NCBI RefSeq assembly: GCF_900091615.1
Contig: NZ_FMIA01000002.1
Coordinates: 5,580,001-5,644,000, forward strand
From: Micromonospora yangpuensis
GTDB taxonomy: Bacteria; Actinomycetota; Actinomycetes; Mycobacteriales; Micromonosporaceae
Length of the DNA: 64,000 nucleotides
Reading direction: 5' to 3'
Positions 18,625 through 29,565 of this stretch are shown here, piece by piece. The position numbers and the translations under genes are program-made. How positions within the stretch are numbered: the first letter of the stretch is position 1; every line of letters starts with the position of its first letter. The notes below the pieces were generated by a model. The model had not been told where the DNA came from. It ran no database searches and saw only the letters and a program-made list of their open reading frames with translations.

Positions 18625-19890
18625 TCAACTGTCCCTCTCCGCTGGTGACGAGTCCCGGGACATCGGCATGATCAACCGGACCTCGGTGCCTTCTCCCGGC
18701 CCGGTACGGATCTCCGCCCGGCCGCCGTGCCGCTTCATCCGTCCGATGATCGAACCCCGGACCCCGTGCCGATGATTCTCCACGCCGTCGAGGTCGAAGC
18801 CCGCGCCCCGGTCCCGGACGAAGGCGCTCACCTGCTCCGGCTCCACCTCGGCGTAGAGCGAGACGGTCTGCACCCCGGCGTGCCGGGCGGCGTTAACCAA
18901 CGCCTCCCGGGCCGCCGCCACCAGCGCCGCCACCTTCTCGTCGGTCGCCCGGTCCCCCACCACCACCGTCTCCACGGTGATCGCGAAGGTGTCCTCCACC
19001 TCGGCGGCGGCCTGTTCCAGGGCGGCGGCGAACCGTTCGCTCGGCGACGCCGTCGGCTTGTAGAGCCAGCTGCGCAGGGACCGCTCCTGCCCGCGGGCCA
19101 ACCGCTGCACCATCTTGGTGTCGGTGGCGTTGCGCTGGATCAACGCCAGCGTGTGCAGTACCTGGTCGTGCACCATGGCGGCCAGCTCGGCGCGTTCCTG
19201 CTCCCGGATCCGGCCCTCGCGCTCGGAGCGCAGCTGGTTGAACGTACGCCAGAGCACCGGCGCCGCCACCACGCCGACCCCGGCCAGCCCGACCAGGGCG
19301 AAGATCACGCCGTTGAGCACCGCGTCGAAGTTCTGCGCCGGGGAGTAGACCGCGGCCACCCCGATGATGCCCACCGCGACCAGGACCCCGCCGCCGATGA
19401 AGCGCAACACGAAGGCCCGCCGGTCGGTCTCCTCCACCACCGCGCCCAACCACGGCACCGGCATCGAATCGCCCCACTGGCGGCGTCGCTCCGGGGCGGA
19501 CTGGTGCCAGATCACCCCGGCCCCGACCGCGATGATCGCCACCAGCCAGCCGGCGGTGCCGGCCGCGCCGACCGAGTCGAAGACGAACACCTGGACCATC
19601 AGGACCAACAGGCCGATCAGTACGAACGGCAGGAGCTGGTGGAGGTCGCGTCGAGCCGGTACGGCGGTGTCACCGGGCCGCAGCGGCACCACCGCCCAGA
19701 AGGCGGCGTAGAGCAGCAGGCCGAGCCCGCTCAGCCCGAGCAGCAGCATGAACGCGATCCGGACCCGCAGCACCGAGATGCCGAGGTGGTCGGCGAGGCC
19801 GGCGGCCACCCCGGCGGCCATCCGGTGCTCCGGTGCCCGGTACAGGCGCGGTGGCTGGGTCACGGTAGTGATCGGAAACTCCCTGGTCAC
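18625..19890 (-). CDS. NarL-type histidine kinase with N-terminal PspC domain
   Basis: 421 residues: PspC domain (about 15-70, RLYRAPEHRMAAGVAAGLADHLG), several transmembrane helices up to about 225, a HisKA_3 dimerisation helix with phospho-His in MVHDQVLHTLAL, and a C-terminal HATPase (NAARHAG N-box, DRGAGFD G-box, GEGTEV). It likely senses membrane stress and phosphorylates the adjacent regulator. GTG start at 19890; a second GTG nine codons later is possible. It is divergent from a PspC/LiaF-like pair that is the probable target. Confidence 0.92.
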   Translation of the reverse strand: MTREFPITTVTQPPRLYRAPEHRMAAGVAAGLADHLGISVLRVRIAFMLLLGLSGLGLLLYAAFWAVVPLRPGDTAVPARRDLHQLLPFVLIGLLVLMVQVFVFDSVGAAGTAGWLVAIIAVGAGVIWHQSAPERRRQWGDSMPVPWLGAVVEETDRRAFVLRFIGGGVLVAVGIIGVAAVYSPAQNFDAVLNGVIFALVGLAGVGVVAAPVLWRTFNQLRSEREGRIREQERAELAAMVHDQVLHTLALIQRNATDTKMVQRLARGQERSLRSWLYKPTASPSERFAAALEQAAAEVEDTFAITVETVVVGDRATDEKVAALVAAAREALVNAARHAGVQTVSLYAEVEPEQVSAFVRDRGAGFDLDGVENHRHGVRGSIIGRMKRHGGRAEIRTGPGEGTEVRLIMPMSRDSSPAERDS

Positions 19891-20048
19891 GGGTACGCCG
19901 TCCGAGCGGCGCGTGCTCCGATCGTCACACGCCCGGACGACCGGCTACCACGGGGACGTCCCCGACATTCGCCCTCGGCGGATATCAGGGTGGGGTCAGG
20001 GTCGCCACCGGAGGCCGCCCGGCCTCCCCGGCGAGCAGGATCGTGGCT

Positions 20049-21962
20049 ATGACCGAGGAAGCCGCTCCGTCCTCCCACCCCGGGACGACACCGCCGCCCG
20101 GCCCGCCGCCGTCACCCGGCCCACCGCCACCCGGGTACGGCGCGCCGGGGCCCGGCGACGACCGGTCCGTCCCCCCGTTCGGCACTGCCGGCTTCACCTC
20201 CCGGTACGGCCTGGTCCGCCCGCACGACGGGCGTTACCTGGCCGGGGTCTGTGCGGCGGTCGGCCGGGCCACCAACACCGACCCGGTGCTCTGGCGGGTA
20301 CTGCTGGCGGTGCTCGGCTTCTTCGGCGGCATCGGCATCCTGATCTACGTCGCGGCCTGGTTGGTCATCCCGGGCGAGGGCGACACCGCCAGTCCGGTCG
20401 AGTCGATGCTGGGCCGCGGCCGCTCCGCGATGTCCCCGGTCACCGTGATCGTGTTGAGCATCCTGGTCGCGGTGAGTTTCGGGTACATCGTCACCGACGC
20501 GTTCCGGGCCGTGCTGCTCGGCGCGACGATCCTGGTCGGCGGGGCGCTGCTGCTCAACCGGGACCGACGCGGGGCCGCCCCGCCGGAGTACCCGGTGGGT
20601 CACCCGGCACCGTTCGCCCCGGCGACGACCGCCCCGGGCCCACTGCCCCGGCACACCCCCGTGCCCACCGGCGACCCGACCGCCTTTCCCACGAGCGGGT
20701 CGCACCCACTGCCCCCAGGCGGAGCCGCCATGCCCTCGACAGGTCCTGCGCACCCCTTCGGCCAGCCCGCCGGCACGGCGCCGGCATGGCCACCGCGGCC
20801 ACCGGCACGTGGCCGTCCGGGAACTCCACCGCTGCCGCAACCGGGGGGTTGGTCGGCATCTCCGGGTGGTTATCCGCCACCGCCGCACCCGCCGGCCGGG
20901 CACCGGCCGTCGCTGCCGGGTGCGTACGGTCCGGCGGCGTACCCCTCGCCACCGCCGGCCGATGGTCCTGGTCGCCCACCACTGCCAGCGGCCGTCGGCT
21001 CCGGAGCGCCCTCACCTGCCGGCGGTTCCGGATCAGCGCTGCCGGCTTCCGGCGGCCACGGACCAGCGGTGCCCGCCGGCGGTTCCGGATCAGCGCTGCT
21101 GGCTCCCGGTGGTCAGGGACCAGCGGTGCCCGCCGGCGGCTACGGGCCACCGCCACCTCCCGGTGGCTACGGACCACCATCGTCTCCCGGTGGCTACGGA
21201 CCACCACCGCCACCTTCCGGTGGCTACGGGCCACCACCGCCACCTTCCGGTGGCTACCGGCCGCCGTTCGCGCCGCACGGGCCGTACGCCGGGCCGTACC
21301 CGGGGGCACCCCGACCCGCCGCACCACCGCCCCGCCGGCCGAAACGGCCCCGGGAACGGTCCCGGCTGGGCGCCGCCACCTTCTCGCTGATCTTCCTCGC
21401 GTTGGGTGTGGTGGGTGTGCTCGACCTGGCCGGGGCCATCGAGGTCGGCGCGTCGGCGTACTTCGCGGCCGCCCTGACCACCATCGGCGGCGGCCTGCTG
21501 GTCGGCACCTGGTTCGGCCGGGCCCGCTGGCTGATCGCTCTCGGGCTGGTCACCGCGGCAGCGCTCGGCTTCGTCACCCTCGCCGAGTCCTACGACCGGA
21601 TCCGCGGTGTCGACGGGAACGTCACCTGGTCGCCCGCCGACCACCGCGAGCTGGCCAACCGGTACGAGAACAGCTTCGGCGACGCCGTGCTGGACCTACG
21701 CGCGATCGACTTCGAGGGGCGGGACACGGAGGTCACCATGTCGATCAATTTCGGTGAGGCCACGGTGGTGGTGCCACCGGAGGTGGACGTCACGGTGGTG
21801 GCCGACGTGAAGGCCGGGGACGCCGTCGTCTTCGGGCAGCGCTCCGCCGGGGTGAACGGCCGCCCCCGGGAGACGACCGACCTCGGCGGGGACGGCGCGG
21901 GCGGCGGCACGCTGCGCCTCTACGTGCACGTCAACGCCGGCAATCTGGAGGTGACCCGGTGA
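20049..21962 (+). CDS. PspC-domain membrane protein with long Pro/Gly/Tyr-rich linker
   Basis: 637 residues. A Pro-rich N-terminus, PspC domain (about 60-110, SRYGLVRPHDGRYLAGVCAAVG), membrane helices, then a 200-residue low-complexity stretch with repeated GGYGPP-type units (about 300-410), more helices, and a beta-rich C-terminal domain resembling LiaF/YvqF. ATG at 20049 has AGGA 8 nt upstream. Divergent from the PspC kinase, so probably part of the same envelope-stress module. Confidence 0.85.
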   Translation: MTEEAAPSSHPGTTPPPGPPPSPGPPPPGYGAPGPGDDRSVPPFGTAGFTSRYGLVRPHDGRYLAGVCAAVGRATNTDPVLWRVLLAVLGFFGGIGILIYVAAWLVIPGEGDTASPVESMLGRGRSAMSPVTVIVLSILVAVSFGYIVTDAFRAVLLGATILVGGALLLNRDRRGAAPPEYPVGHPAPFAPATTAPGPLPRHTPVPTGDPTAFPTSGSHPLPPGGAAMPSTGPAHPFGQPAGTAPAWPPRPPARGRPGTPPLPQPGGWSASPGGYPPPPHPPAGHRPSLPGAYGPAAYPSPPPADGPGRPPLPAAVGSGAPSPAGGSGSALPASGGHGPAVPAGGSGSALLAPGGQGPAVPAGGYGPPPPPGGYGPPSSPGGYGPPPPPSGGYGPPPPPSGGYRPPFAPHGPYAGPYPGAPRPAAPPPRRPKRPRERSRLGAATFSLIFLALGVVGVLDLAGAIEVGASAYFAAALTTIGGGLLVGTWFGRARWLIALGLVTAAALGFVTLAESYDRIRGVDGNVTWSPADHRELANRYENSFGDAVLDLRAIDFEGRDTEVTMSINFGEATVVVPPEVDVTVVADVKAGDAVVFGQRSAGVNGRPRETTDLGGDGAGGGTLRLYVHVNAGNLEVTR

Positions 21963-22426
21963 AGGCACACCGTACCGATCTGATCAGTCTCGCCTTCGGG
22001 CTGATCTTCCTGGGTGTCGCGGCCTGGTGGCTGCTCGCCCAGCTGCTCGGCTTCGCGGTACCGGCGATCGGTTGGTTCCTGGCCGGGGCGTTGCTGCTGA
22101 TCGGCGTGCTCGGCCTGATCGGGGCGCTGCGCTCGGGGCGCCCCCAGGCAGCCCCACCGGCTCCGGCCTCTCCGGCGGCGCCTGGAGTCGAGGACGGGGC
22201 CGACCCGACGGAGGGCGGTGACGCCACCGGACCGACGGGGGTCGGTGACGGCACCGGACCGACGGCGGACGGCGGACCGACGGCAGACGGTGATCCAGTG
22301 GCGGACGGTGATCCGGTCGCGGACGGTGATCCGGTCGCGGCCGTAACCGCCGATCCGTCCACCGGGGCCCCGGACCACCGGCCGGGCCAGGACCACCGGC
22401 CGGGCCAGGACCGACCGGGTGGCTGA
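21959..22426 (+). CDS. Small two-helix membrane protein with disordered acidic repeat tail
   Basis: 155 residues. GTG start overlaps the stop of the PspC gene (GTGA), so translation is coupled. Two transmembrane helices (about 8-27 and 34-55) are followed by a disordered tail with tandem DGDPVA units encoded by 18-bp repeats and a second short repeat near the end. I do not recognise a function; the coupling suggests it is a partner of the PspC protein. Confidence 0.75.
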   Translation: MKAHRTDLISLAFGLIFLGVAAWWLLAQLLGFAVPAIGWFLAGALLLIGVLGLIGALRSGRPQAAPPAPASPAAPGVEDGADPTEGGDATGPTGVGDGTGPTADGGPTADGDPVADGDPVADGDPVAAVTADPSTGAPDHRPGQDHRPGQDRPGG

Positions 22427-22558
22427 CCACGGCGGTACTGCCGCTGTCCCGAGCCGCCTATGCTGGCCTGAGGAGATCTCGCCGCAGTCCCTCGGTGCGC
22501 GTCACCGGGCCGCACCGCCCCGATCGCCCTCCGCTACCCCGTCAGGAGCCCGTCCACG

Positions 22559-23812
22559 ATGACCCAGTTCCCCGCCGTGCCCACCTCCGGCCGGTCCGGT
22601 CCGGTCCGTGTCGGCGAGCGAGCCGCCCGTACCCTCGTCACCGAGCTCGCCCGCCGCAACGACCCGAAGCCCGCCCTGCTGGTCGGCGCGACCCCGGGAG
22701 CCGCGGTTCTCGCCGCCGCGTTCGAGTCGCTGCTCCCCGGCGACCAGCTCACCGTCGTACCCGCCGCCACGGTCACCGGTGCCGAGCTGCGCGAGCACGT
22801 GGCGGCCCAGGGCCGCTGGGTCGCCGACCGGGTACGCGTCGTGGACACCCTCGCCGAGGCCGACGCCGCCGAGGTGGTCATCGCGGCCGAGCCGCTGACC
22901 GGCACCGCCGACGAGGCCCGCGGTGTCGTCGACAGCCTGACCAAGTACCTGGCCGACGGGGCGGTGCTCTGCCTGGCGGTGCCCGCCGGGCCGGGACGTA
23001 CCGACGGTGCGGCCGACGAGCTGGACCGGCAGGGCGTCCTCTTCGGCGTCGGCGTCGACCTGGTGCTGCGCAACCCGCCGCCGGTACGGGTGTACCGGTT
23101 GCGTTTCACGCCTGCCGCGGTCGGTCAGGCCGCCCAGCTCGCCCCGGCGTACCGACCGTCGAGCGTGCCGCTGACCCGCGGCATGCACCTGGACTCCAAC
23201 GGGGTGGCGGCGGCCGGGATCGCCCTCGGGTTGGCGGCGGTGGCCCGGCTGACCCGGCCGAAGTCGAAGCTGTGGCTGGTGCCGGCGCTGGCCGCCGGGC
23301 CGGTGGCCGCCTTCTTCCGGGATCCGGAGCGGGACGTGCCGGAGGATCCCACCGCCGTGGTGGCCCCCGCCGACGGCCGGGTCCTCTCGGTACAGCGGCT
23401 GCACGACGAGCGGTTCGGCCCGGGCGAGTGGCTCCGGGTCGCGGTCTTCCTGTCGGTGCTGGACGTGCACGTCAACCGTTCCCCGGTGGCCGGCAAGGTG
23501 GTCGACTACTTCGTCGCCGACGGCGGTTTCGCCAATGCCATGAAGCCGGAGGCGGAGCACAACGTCGCCGCGTACACGGTGCTTGACACCGAACGCGGCA
23601 CGGTGGTGGTGGCGCAGCGTACCGGCCTGATCGCCCGTCGGATCGTGCAGCGGGCCCCGGTCGGCGCGCTGCTGGCCCGGGGTGAGCGGTTCGGGCTGAT
23701 CCGGTTCGGCTCCCGGACCGACGTCTACCTGCCGGTGGAGGCCGCCGAGCCGCTGGTCGGCCCCGGCGACAAGGTGATCGGCGGATCCACGGTCGTCGCC
23801 CGCTGGCGCTGA
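22559..23812 (+). CDS. psd: Phosphatidylserine decarboxylase proenzyme with N-terminal methyltransferase-like domain
   Basis: 417 residues. The C-terminal half (about 205-417) is a short-form phosphatidylserine decarboxylase: FFRDP, ADGRV, FLSVLDVHVNR and the self-cleavage site F-G-S-R with S385 expected to become the pyruvoyl group. The N-terminal part (about 10-180) reads like a Rossmann/SAM-methyltransferase domain (LLVGATPGAAVLAAAFESLLPG), which short Psd enzymes lack. It makes phosphatidylethanolamine from phosphatidylserine. The synthase gene is convergent next door. Confidence 0.92.
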   Translation: MTQFPAVPTSGRSGPVRVGERAARTLVTELARRNDPKPALLVGATPGAAVLAAAFESLLPGDQLTVVPAATVTGAELREHVAAQGRWVADRVRVVDTLAEADAAEVVIAAEPLTGTADEARGVVDSLTKYLADGAVLCLAVPAGPGRTDGAADELDRQGVLFGVGVDLVLRNPPPVRVYRLRFTPAAVGQAAQLAPAYRPSSVPLTRGMHLDSNGVAAAGIALGLAAVARLTRPKSKLWLVPALAAGPVAAFFRDPERDVPEDPTAVVAPADGRVLSVQRLHDERFGPGEWLRVAVFLSVLDVHVNRSPVAGKVVDYFVADGGFANAMKPEAEHNVAAYTVLDTERGTVVVAQRTGLIARRIVQRAPVGALLARGERFGLIRFGSRTDVYLPVEAAEPLVGPGDKVIGGSTVVARWR

Positions 23813-23821
23813 GACCGCGAG

Positions 23822-23865
23822 GACGCCGAAGGGGGCACCGCTCGCGCGGTGCCCCCTTCGGCGTC
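23822..23865. terminator. Bidirectional terminator between psd and pssA
   Basis: A 20-bp perfect stem (23822-23841 with 23846-23865) with a TCGC loop, located 10 bp after psd. The longest perfect hairpin in the window. Confidence 0.85.
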
Positions 23866-23880
23866 AGGGTCGTCGTCGGC

Positions 23881-23938
23881 TCAGGCCGCCCGGCGCTGGC
23901 GCAGCCGGGTGCTCAGGCCGCCCGGCGCTGGTGCAGCC
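23881..23938. repeat. 26-bp direct duplication at the 3' end of pssA
   Basis: Two copies of a 26-bp segment (23881-23906 and 23913-23938) with one mismatch, period 32 bp. The inner copy contains the functional TGA and last codons of pssA; the outer copy repeats stop and tail beyond the gene. Confidence 0.85.
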
Positions 23939-24779
23939 AGAGCAGCGGGCCGCTGGCCAGGTAGCCCACCACGATCAGGGCGAAGGTGAGCCGGACATCG
24001 ATCAGCGCACCGGTCACCGGCACCAGCAACACCCACGGCGGCAGCTTGACCAGCCGGGCGAGCTTGGCGTACGGGAAGCTGGAGACCATCGTGAACGCCA
24101 GCACCGCCACCCCGGCCACCTGCACCACGGCCGGCACCGGCAGGCCGATCAGGACCGCGAGCGCCATGACGGCGGCGGCCATCGTGGTGGGCACCCCGCA
24201 GAAGAACCGGCCGTCCTTCGGCGAGACGTTGAACCGGGCGAGCCGGATCGCCGCGCAGGCGGCGACGAGAGCGGCGGCCACCGCGGCGGCCGGCATGGGC
24301 GCCGAGCCGGCCAGCGAGGCGTAGACCACCACGGGCGCGGCGAGACCGAAGGAGCACATGTCGGCCAGCGAGTCCATCTGAGCGCCGAACGGGCTGGCGA
24401 CACCGAGCTTGCGGGCCAGCATCCCGTCGAGGCCGTCGAAGGCCACGCAGGCGATCAGGAGCGCCGCCGCGATGCGTACGTCGCCCTGCATGGCCACGAA
24501 GATGGCGGTGATGCCGAGCATCAGGCTGGCCAGGGTGCACGCGTTGACAAGCGCGAACTTCATCCGACGGCTGGTGGTGCGGGCACCGGGCAGCAGCGGG
24601 ATCGAGATCGCGGGCGACTCGTCGTCGACCGGTGTGCTGGGCGCGAGGGCCGGGCTGACCGGCGCGACGGCTGTCGCCTCGGTGTCCAGCGGCGGGACGG
24701 TTGTGGTCTCGGTCCGCGGGTAGCGGCCCAGACCGTAGCGGCGACGTGACCGTTCGAGATGACGCGGCTCGGGCAGCAT
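23913..24779 (-). CDS. pssA: CDP-diacylglycerol-serine O-phosphatidyltransferase (phosphatidylserine synthase)
   Basis: 288 residues from the ATG at 24779. A disordered N-terminus (1-68) is followed by a membrane CDP-alcohol phosphatidyltransferase domain whose signature is complete: D118-G119-x2-A122-R123-x8-G132-x3-D136-x3-D140. About six to eight helices. It makes phosphatidylserine, the substrate of the neighbouring Psd. No clear SD precedes this ATG; the upstream open frame is not family-like. Confidence 0.9.
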   Translation of the reverse strand: MLPEPRHLERSRRRYGLGRYPRTETTTVPPLDTEATAVAPVSPALAPSTPVDDESPAISIPLLPGARTTSRRMKFALVNACTLASLMLGITAIFVAMQGDVRIAAALLIACVAFDGLDGMLARKLGVASPFGAQMDSLADMCSFGLAAPVVVYASLAGSAPMPAAAVAAALVAACAAIRLARFNVSPKDGRFFCGVPTTMAAAVMALAVLIGLPVPAVVQVAGVAVLAFTMVSSFPYAKLARLVKLPPWVLLVPVTGALIDVRLTFALIVVGYLASGPLLWLHQRRAA

Positions 24780-25216
24780 CAGGTCCGTGCTGCCGGACGG
24801 GTCACCGTTCTGACGACCGACCCGTACCAGCAGCACCTGTCGGGCGAACGTGCTGCTGCGGCGCAACGGGCCCGCCCAACGACGTCCTGCGGGGCGCGGA
24901 CTGTCAGTCGTACGACGCCGGCGCCAGGGGGCTCTCGGCACTGTTCCTCCATCACCGGATCGGCTCACCGCCACGGGGGGCGGGTGTCCGGCTGTCTCGT
25001 GCCGGACCTTCTTCTGGCCCGGCAGCCGTTTCAGCGGAGTACACAATCGCACAGGGAACGGCGGTTGGCGATAGCTGCCGGCGGTACTTATACCTCCCGT
25101 AACCGCACGAACCGCTCAGTTCTTCCCCTGTCGGGCAACCTGCCCGGTTTTCCCGCTGGTGTCCACGGTGATCGGACCGATGTTCGCGGCAAAAAGCCCG
25201 TTTTCACCAACAACTT
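24780..25216. other. Intergenic region upstream of pssA
   Basis: About 440 bp, same-strand gap between the NUDIX gene and pssA. No coding sequence supported. It contains lower-GC patches (25050-25230), and TATAAG is readable on the minus strand near 25088, possibly part of the pssA promoter; I could not pair it with a convincing -35. Confidence 0.5.
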
Positions 25217-26182
25217 TCACCTGCCGACTCTACCGGAGGTGGGCCAGATCGGCCTGTCGGGTGTACGCCGGGTCCGGTGTCCCCCGATCGCCCGGCTGGC
25301 GACTCCGGTCAGCCGCAGCCCGCCCACCTGCTGCGGGGTGAACCAGGCGGCCCGGGCCGTCGAGCCGCCGGCCGCCTCGGTCACCATCGCCTCGGTCGGG
25401 GTGTCGATGATCACTCGGAAGACCACCCGGACGCCGTGCCAGTCCAGCGGCCGGCCCTCGGGACCGACCGCCGCCGGGTCGTGCAGATTGTCCACGTCCA
25501 ACAGCTCCAACACCCGCCCGAACTGGCCGGTCTCCTCGACCAACTCCCTCAGCAGCGCGGTGACCGGCTGCTCGCCGTGATCGGTACCGCCACCGGGCAG
25601 GTGCCAACGGCCGGCACTCGGGTACCCCTCGGCGATCATCGTGAGCAGGATCCGTCCGGCCGGGTCGGTGACCAGCCCGTACGCCGCGAAACGCTGCCGT
25701 TGGTCGGCCACGTCCCGCCCCGCCCCGGCACTCACCGGCACCGGCGGTGGCAGTGGCACCGGCGGTGGCAGCGCGGTGACGGGCAGGCCGAGCAGGTCGG
25801 CGGTGAACGGCATCAGCGGCACCCGGCCCGCCTCGTCCGGGGTGAACCAGGCGGCCTCGGCCACCCCGCCGTCGGCATCCACGCGCAGTACGCCGGGGCC
25901 GGCCTCGGCGTCGAAGAGGATCCGGTCGACGTGGCAGGTGCGGTCCGGCAGCCGGACGAGGTCCGCGACGGCGGCCCGGGGCCCGAGCACGTGGACGGTG
26001 AGGCCGGTTTCCTCCGCGACCCTGCGGACCAGCGCGTGCGCCGGGTGCTCGGCGTGCCGCGGTCCACCACCGGGCAGCTGCCACACGCCGGGAAAGTGGC
26101 ACCGGGCCGAGCCCCGGACCAGCAGCACCCGGTCACCGTCGCGTACCAGCCCGTACGCCCCGATCCGCCGAACCGACTCCAT
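25217..26182 (-). CDS. Double-NUDIX hydrolase, paralogue 1
   Basis: 321 residues with two NUDIX domains (about 5-140 and 165-300). The second Nudix box is intact (G-x5-E-x7-R-E-L-V-E-E-T-G). The first reads R-R-V-A-E-E, replacing the conserved Glu after Arg, so it may be non-catalytic. Pro-rich linker between domains. Likely hydrolyses a nucleoside-diphosphate derivative; substrate unknown. ATG at 26182 has GGGGAGGG upstream; the longer open frame upstream is not NUDIX-like. Adjacent to paralogue 2. Confidence 0.85.
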   Translation of the reverse strand: MESVRRIGAYGLVRDGDRVLLVRGSARCHFPGVWQLPGGGPRHAEHPAHALVRRVAEETGLTVHVLGPRAAVADLVRLPDRTCHVDRILFDAEAGPGVLRVDADGGVAEAAWFTPDEAGRVPLMPFTADLLGLPVTALPPPVPLPPPVPVSAGAGRDVADQRQRFAAYGLVTDPAGRILLTMIAEGYPSAGRWHLPGGGTDHGEQPVTALLRELVEETGQFGRVLELLDVDNLHDPAAVGPEGRPLDWHGVRVVFRVIIDTPTEAMVTEAAGGSTARAAWFTPQQVGGLRLTGVASRAIGGHRTRRTPDRPIWPTSGRVGR

Positions 26183-26307
26183 CGGTGCAACCCTCCCCGC
26201 CCGTCCCGCCCCGTCGCTCAAGAGGCTAACCAGGGTCGAGGCCGGCGTGCCGCCCGGTCCGCTCCCCGACCGGCGGGCAGGGAGGGTGGGGACGGGCGGG
26301 GAGGGGG

Positions 26308-27255
26308 TCAGGTGAGCTGCGCGGCCTGGACGGCCTCGGCGGTGACCTCGGTCAGGCTGGTGGTGGGCAGCGCACCCAGCTCCTCCCGGGCGAACCAGCG
26401 CGCCTCGCAGGTGGAGCCACCGACGTCGGTGACGGCGCAGGGCGCCGGCTGGTCGACCATCACCCGGTAGAAGGCGCGGACGCCGTGCCAGTCGATCGGG
26501 TAGCCCTCCGGGCCGAGTGAGGCGGCGTCCCGGTGGCTGGCGACCCCGAGCAGCTCCACGAGTCGTCCGGTCTGCCCGGTCTCCTCGACCAGCTCCCGGA
26601 TCAGCGCGGCACCCGGCTGCTCGCCGTAGTCCGTGCCGCCGCCGGGCAGGTGCCAGCAACCGGCGCCGGGGTAACCGTCGGAGACCCGGGTGAGCAGCAC
26701 CCGGCCCGCCGGGTCGGTGGCCACCGCGTACGCGGCGAAACGCTGCGCCCGGTGCAGCCCGTCGGGGCCGGGCACGGCGTAGAAGGAGGGGAACTCGGGG
26801 GCCTCGTCGGGCACCACGTCGGCCGAGGAGGCGGGCAGGCCCAGCGCGCGGGCGGTGAACGACCGTAGCGGGAGCAGCCGGGCCTCGTCGAGGGTCACCC
26901 AGCGGACCAGGTCGGTCGGGCGGTCCACCCGCTCGGTGAGCGTGCCGCCGCGCACCGAGACGCGGTAGATCAGCCGGTCGGTGTGGATGGTGATGCCGCG
27001 GTCGGCCAGCGCCCGCATGTCGGCCAGCACGTCGGCCAGGCCGGAGACGGCGACGGAGAGGCCGGTCTCGGCGGCGGTCTCCCGGACGACCGTGTGGTTC
27101 GGGTCCTCGCCGTGGTCGACGGCTCCACCGGGCAACGACCAGGTGCCGGGGGTGCCGGAGCGCTCCGATGCGCGGACCAGCAACACTCGGCCGAGGGAAT
27201 CAGCACAAACTGCGTATGCCGCGATCCTGCGGAGCGGCTCCAGCAAGGTGGTCAC
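26308..27255 (-). CDS. Double-NUDIX hydrolase, paralogue 2
   Basis: 315 residues, same architecture as the gene downstream. The second Nudix box is complete (R-E-L-V-E-E-T-G). The first reads R-E-T-A-A-E-T-G, losing the first Glu of the EE pair, a different substitution from paralogue 1. GTG start with GGGGAG upstream. Most likely arose by duplication with paralogue 1; both may bind one substrate class with a regulatory N-terminal domain. Confidence 0.87.
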   Translation of the reverse strand: MTTLLEPLRRIAAYAVCADSLGRVLLVRASERSGTPGTWSLPGGAVDHGEDPNHTVVRETAAETGLSVAVSGLADVLADMRALADRGITIHTDRLIYRVSVRGGTLTERVDRPTDLVRWVTLDEARLLPLRSFTARALGLPASSADVVPDEAPEFPSFYAVPGPDGLHRAQRFAAYAVATDPAGRVLLTRVSDGYPGAGCWHLPGGGTDYGEQPGAALIRELVEETGQTGRLVELLGVASHRDAASLGPEGYPIDWHGVRAFYRVMVDQPAPCAVTDVGGSTCEARWFAREELGALPTTSLTEVTAEAVQAAQLT

Positions 27256-27424
27256 GGGGGGAAATTCTCCCCGGATGGCGTTACCGCAGCGGAACAGAGT
27301 CGGATTCCTGACTCAAACCTCGGCATTGAGGATCATTCAGGGTATGGCACGTCGGGGACCACTCAGGGTCGGGATCCGGGCCTTCACCGAGGTCGGCCCG
27401 GCTGCCGGCGTGGACCGTGGAGAC

Positions 27425-27811
27425 ATGACCTCGACGCACGCACCTCAGCCCCCGTACAAGCAACTCCGACGCCCGACGACCGACCGCATGCTGGCCGGGG
27501 TGGCCAGCGGGGTCGGCCGCTACTTCGCCGTCGACCCGACGCTGATCCGAGTGGTCTTCGCCGTGGCGACCCTGCTCACCGCCGGTGTCGCGGCGCTCGC
27601 GTACCCGGTGATGTGGTTCCTGATGCCCGAGGAGCCGGCGGGCGCGCCCGCCTGGCCGCACCAGACGGGCACCGCGCCACACCCGACGGGCCCGCCGCAG
27701 TGGCCCACCCCGGGCCCGTTCGGGCAGTCACCGCACGACCCGCCGGCCGCGCCGCCGGCAGCCACCACCCCACCGTCGGCGGCTACCGCGCCGGTGCCGC
27801 CGGCCGGCTGA
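27425..27811 (+). CDS. Small PspC-domain membrane protein
   Basis: 128 residues: PspC domain at 12-72 (RRPTTDRMLAGVASGVGRYFAVDPTLIR, then hydrophobic helix ending MWFLMPEE), followed by a Pro/Ala/Thr-rich disordered tail. Third PspC-type protein in the window. ATG at 27425 with GGAG close upstream. Convergent with guaA, 6 bp apart. Presumed membrane-stress protein. Confidence 0.87.
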   Translation: MTSTHAPQPPYKQLRRPTTDRMLAGVASGVGRYFAVDPTLIRVVFAVATLLTAGVAALAYPVMWFLMPEEPAGAPAWPHQTGTAPHPTGPPQWPTPGPFGQSPHDPPAAPPAATTPPSAATAPVPPAG

Positions 27812-27817
27812 CGGTGG

Positions 27818-29374
<1,557 letters not shown>

Positions 29375-29565
29375 GGCGAGAAAGCCTACCCACAGCCGTT
29401 CCCCGGGTGGCGGGTGGCGTCGGATCGGGGAAACGGTGGCGTCCTGACCCTGGTTCTGCGAAAGCAGCACCCCACCGTGGCGGTTTTCGGGCGATCATGT
29501 CGGTTGGGCGCGGGGGAACCTCGACGCCGGGGGCGCTGCCGCGCCCGTACCGGAGAGGAGGCCCG

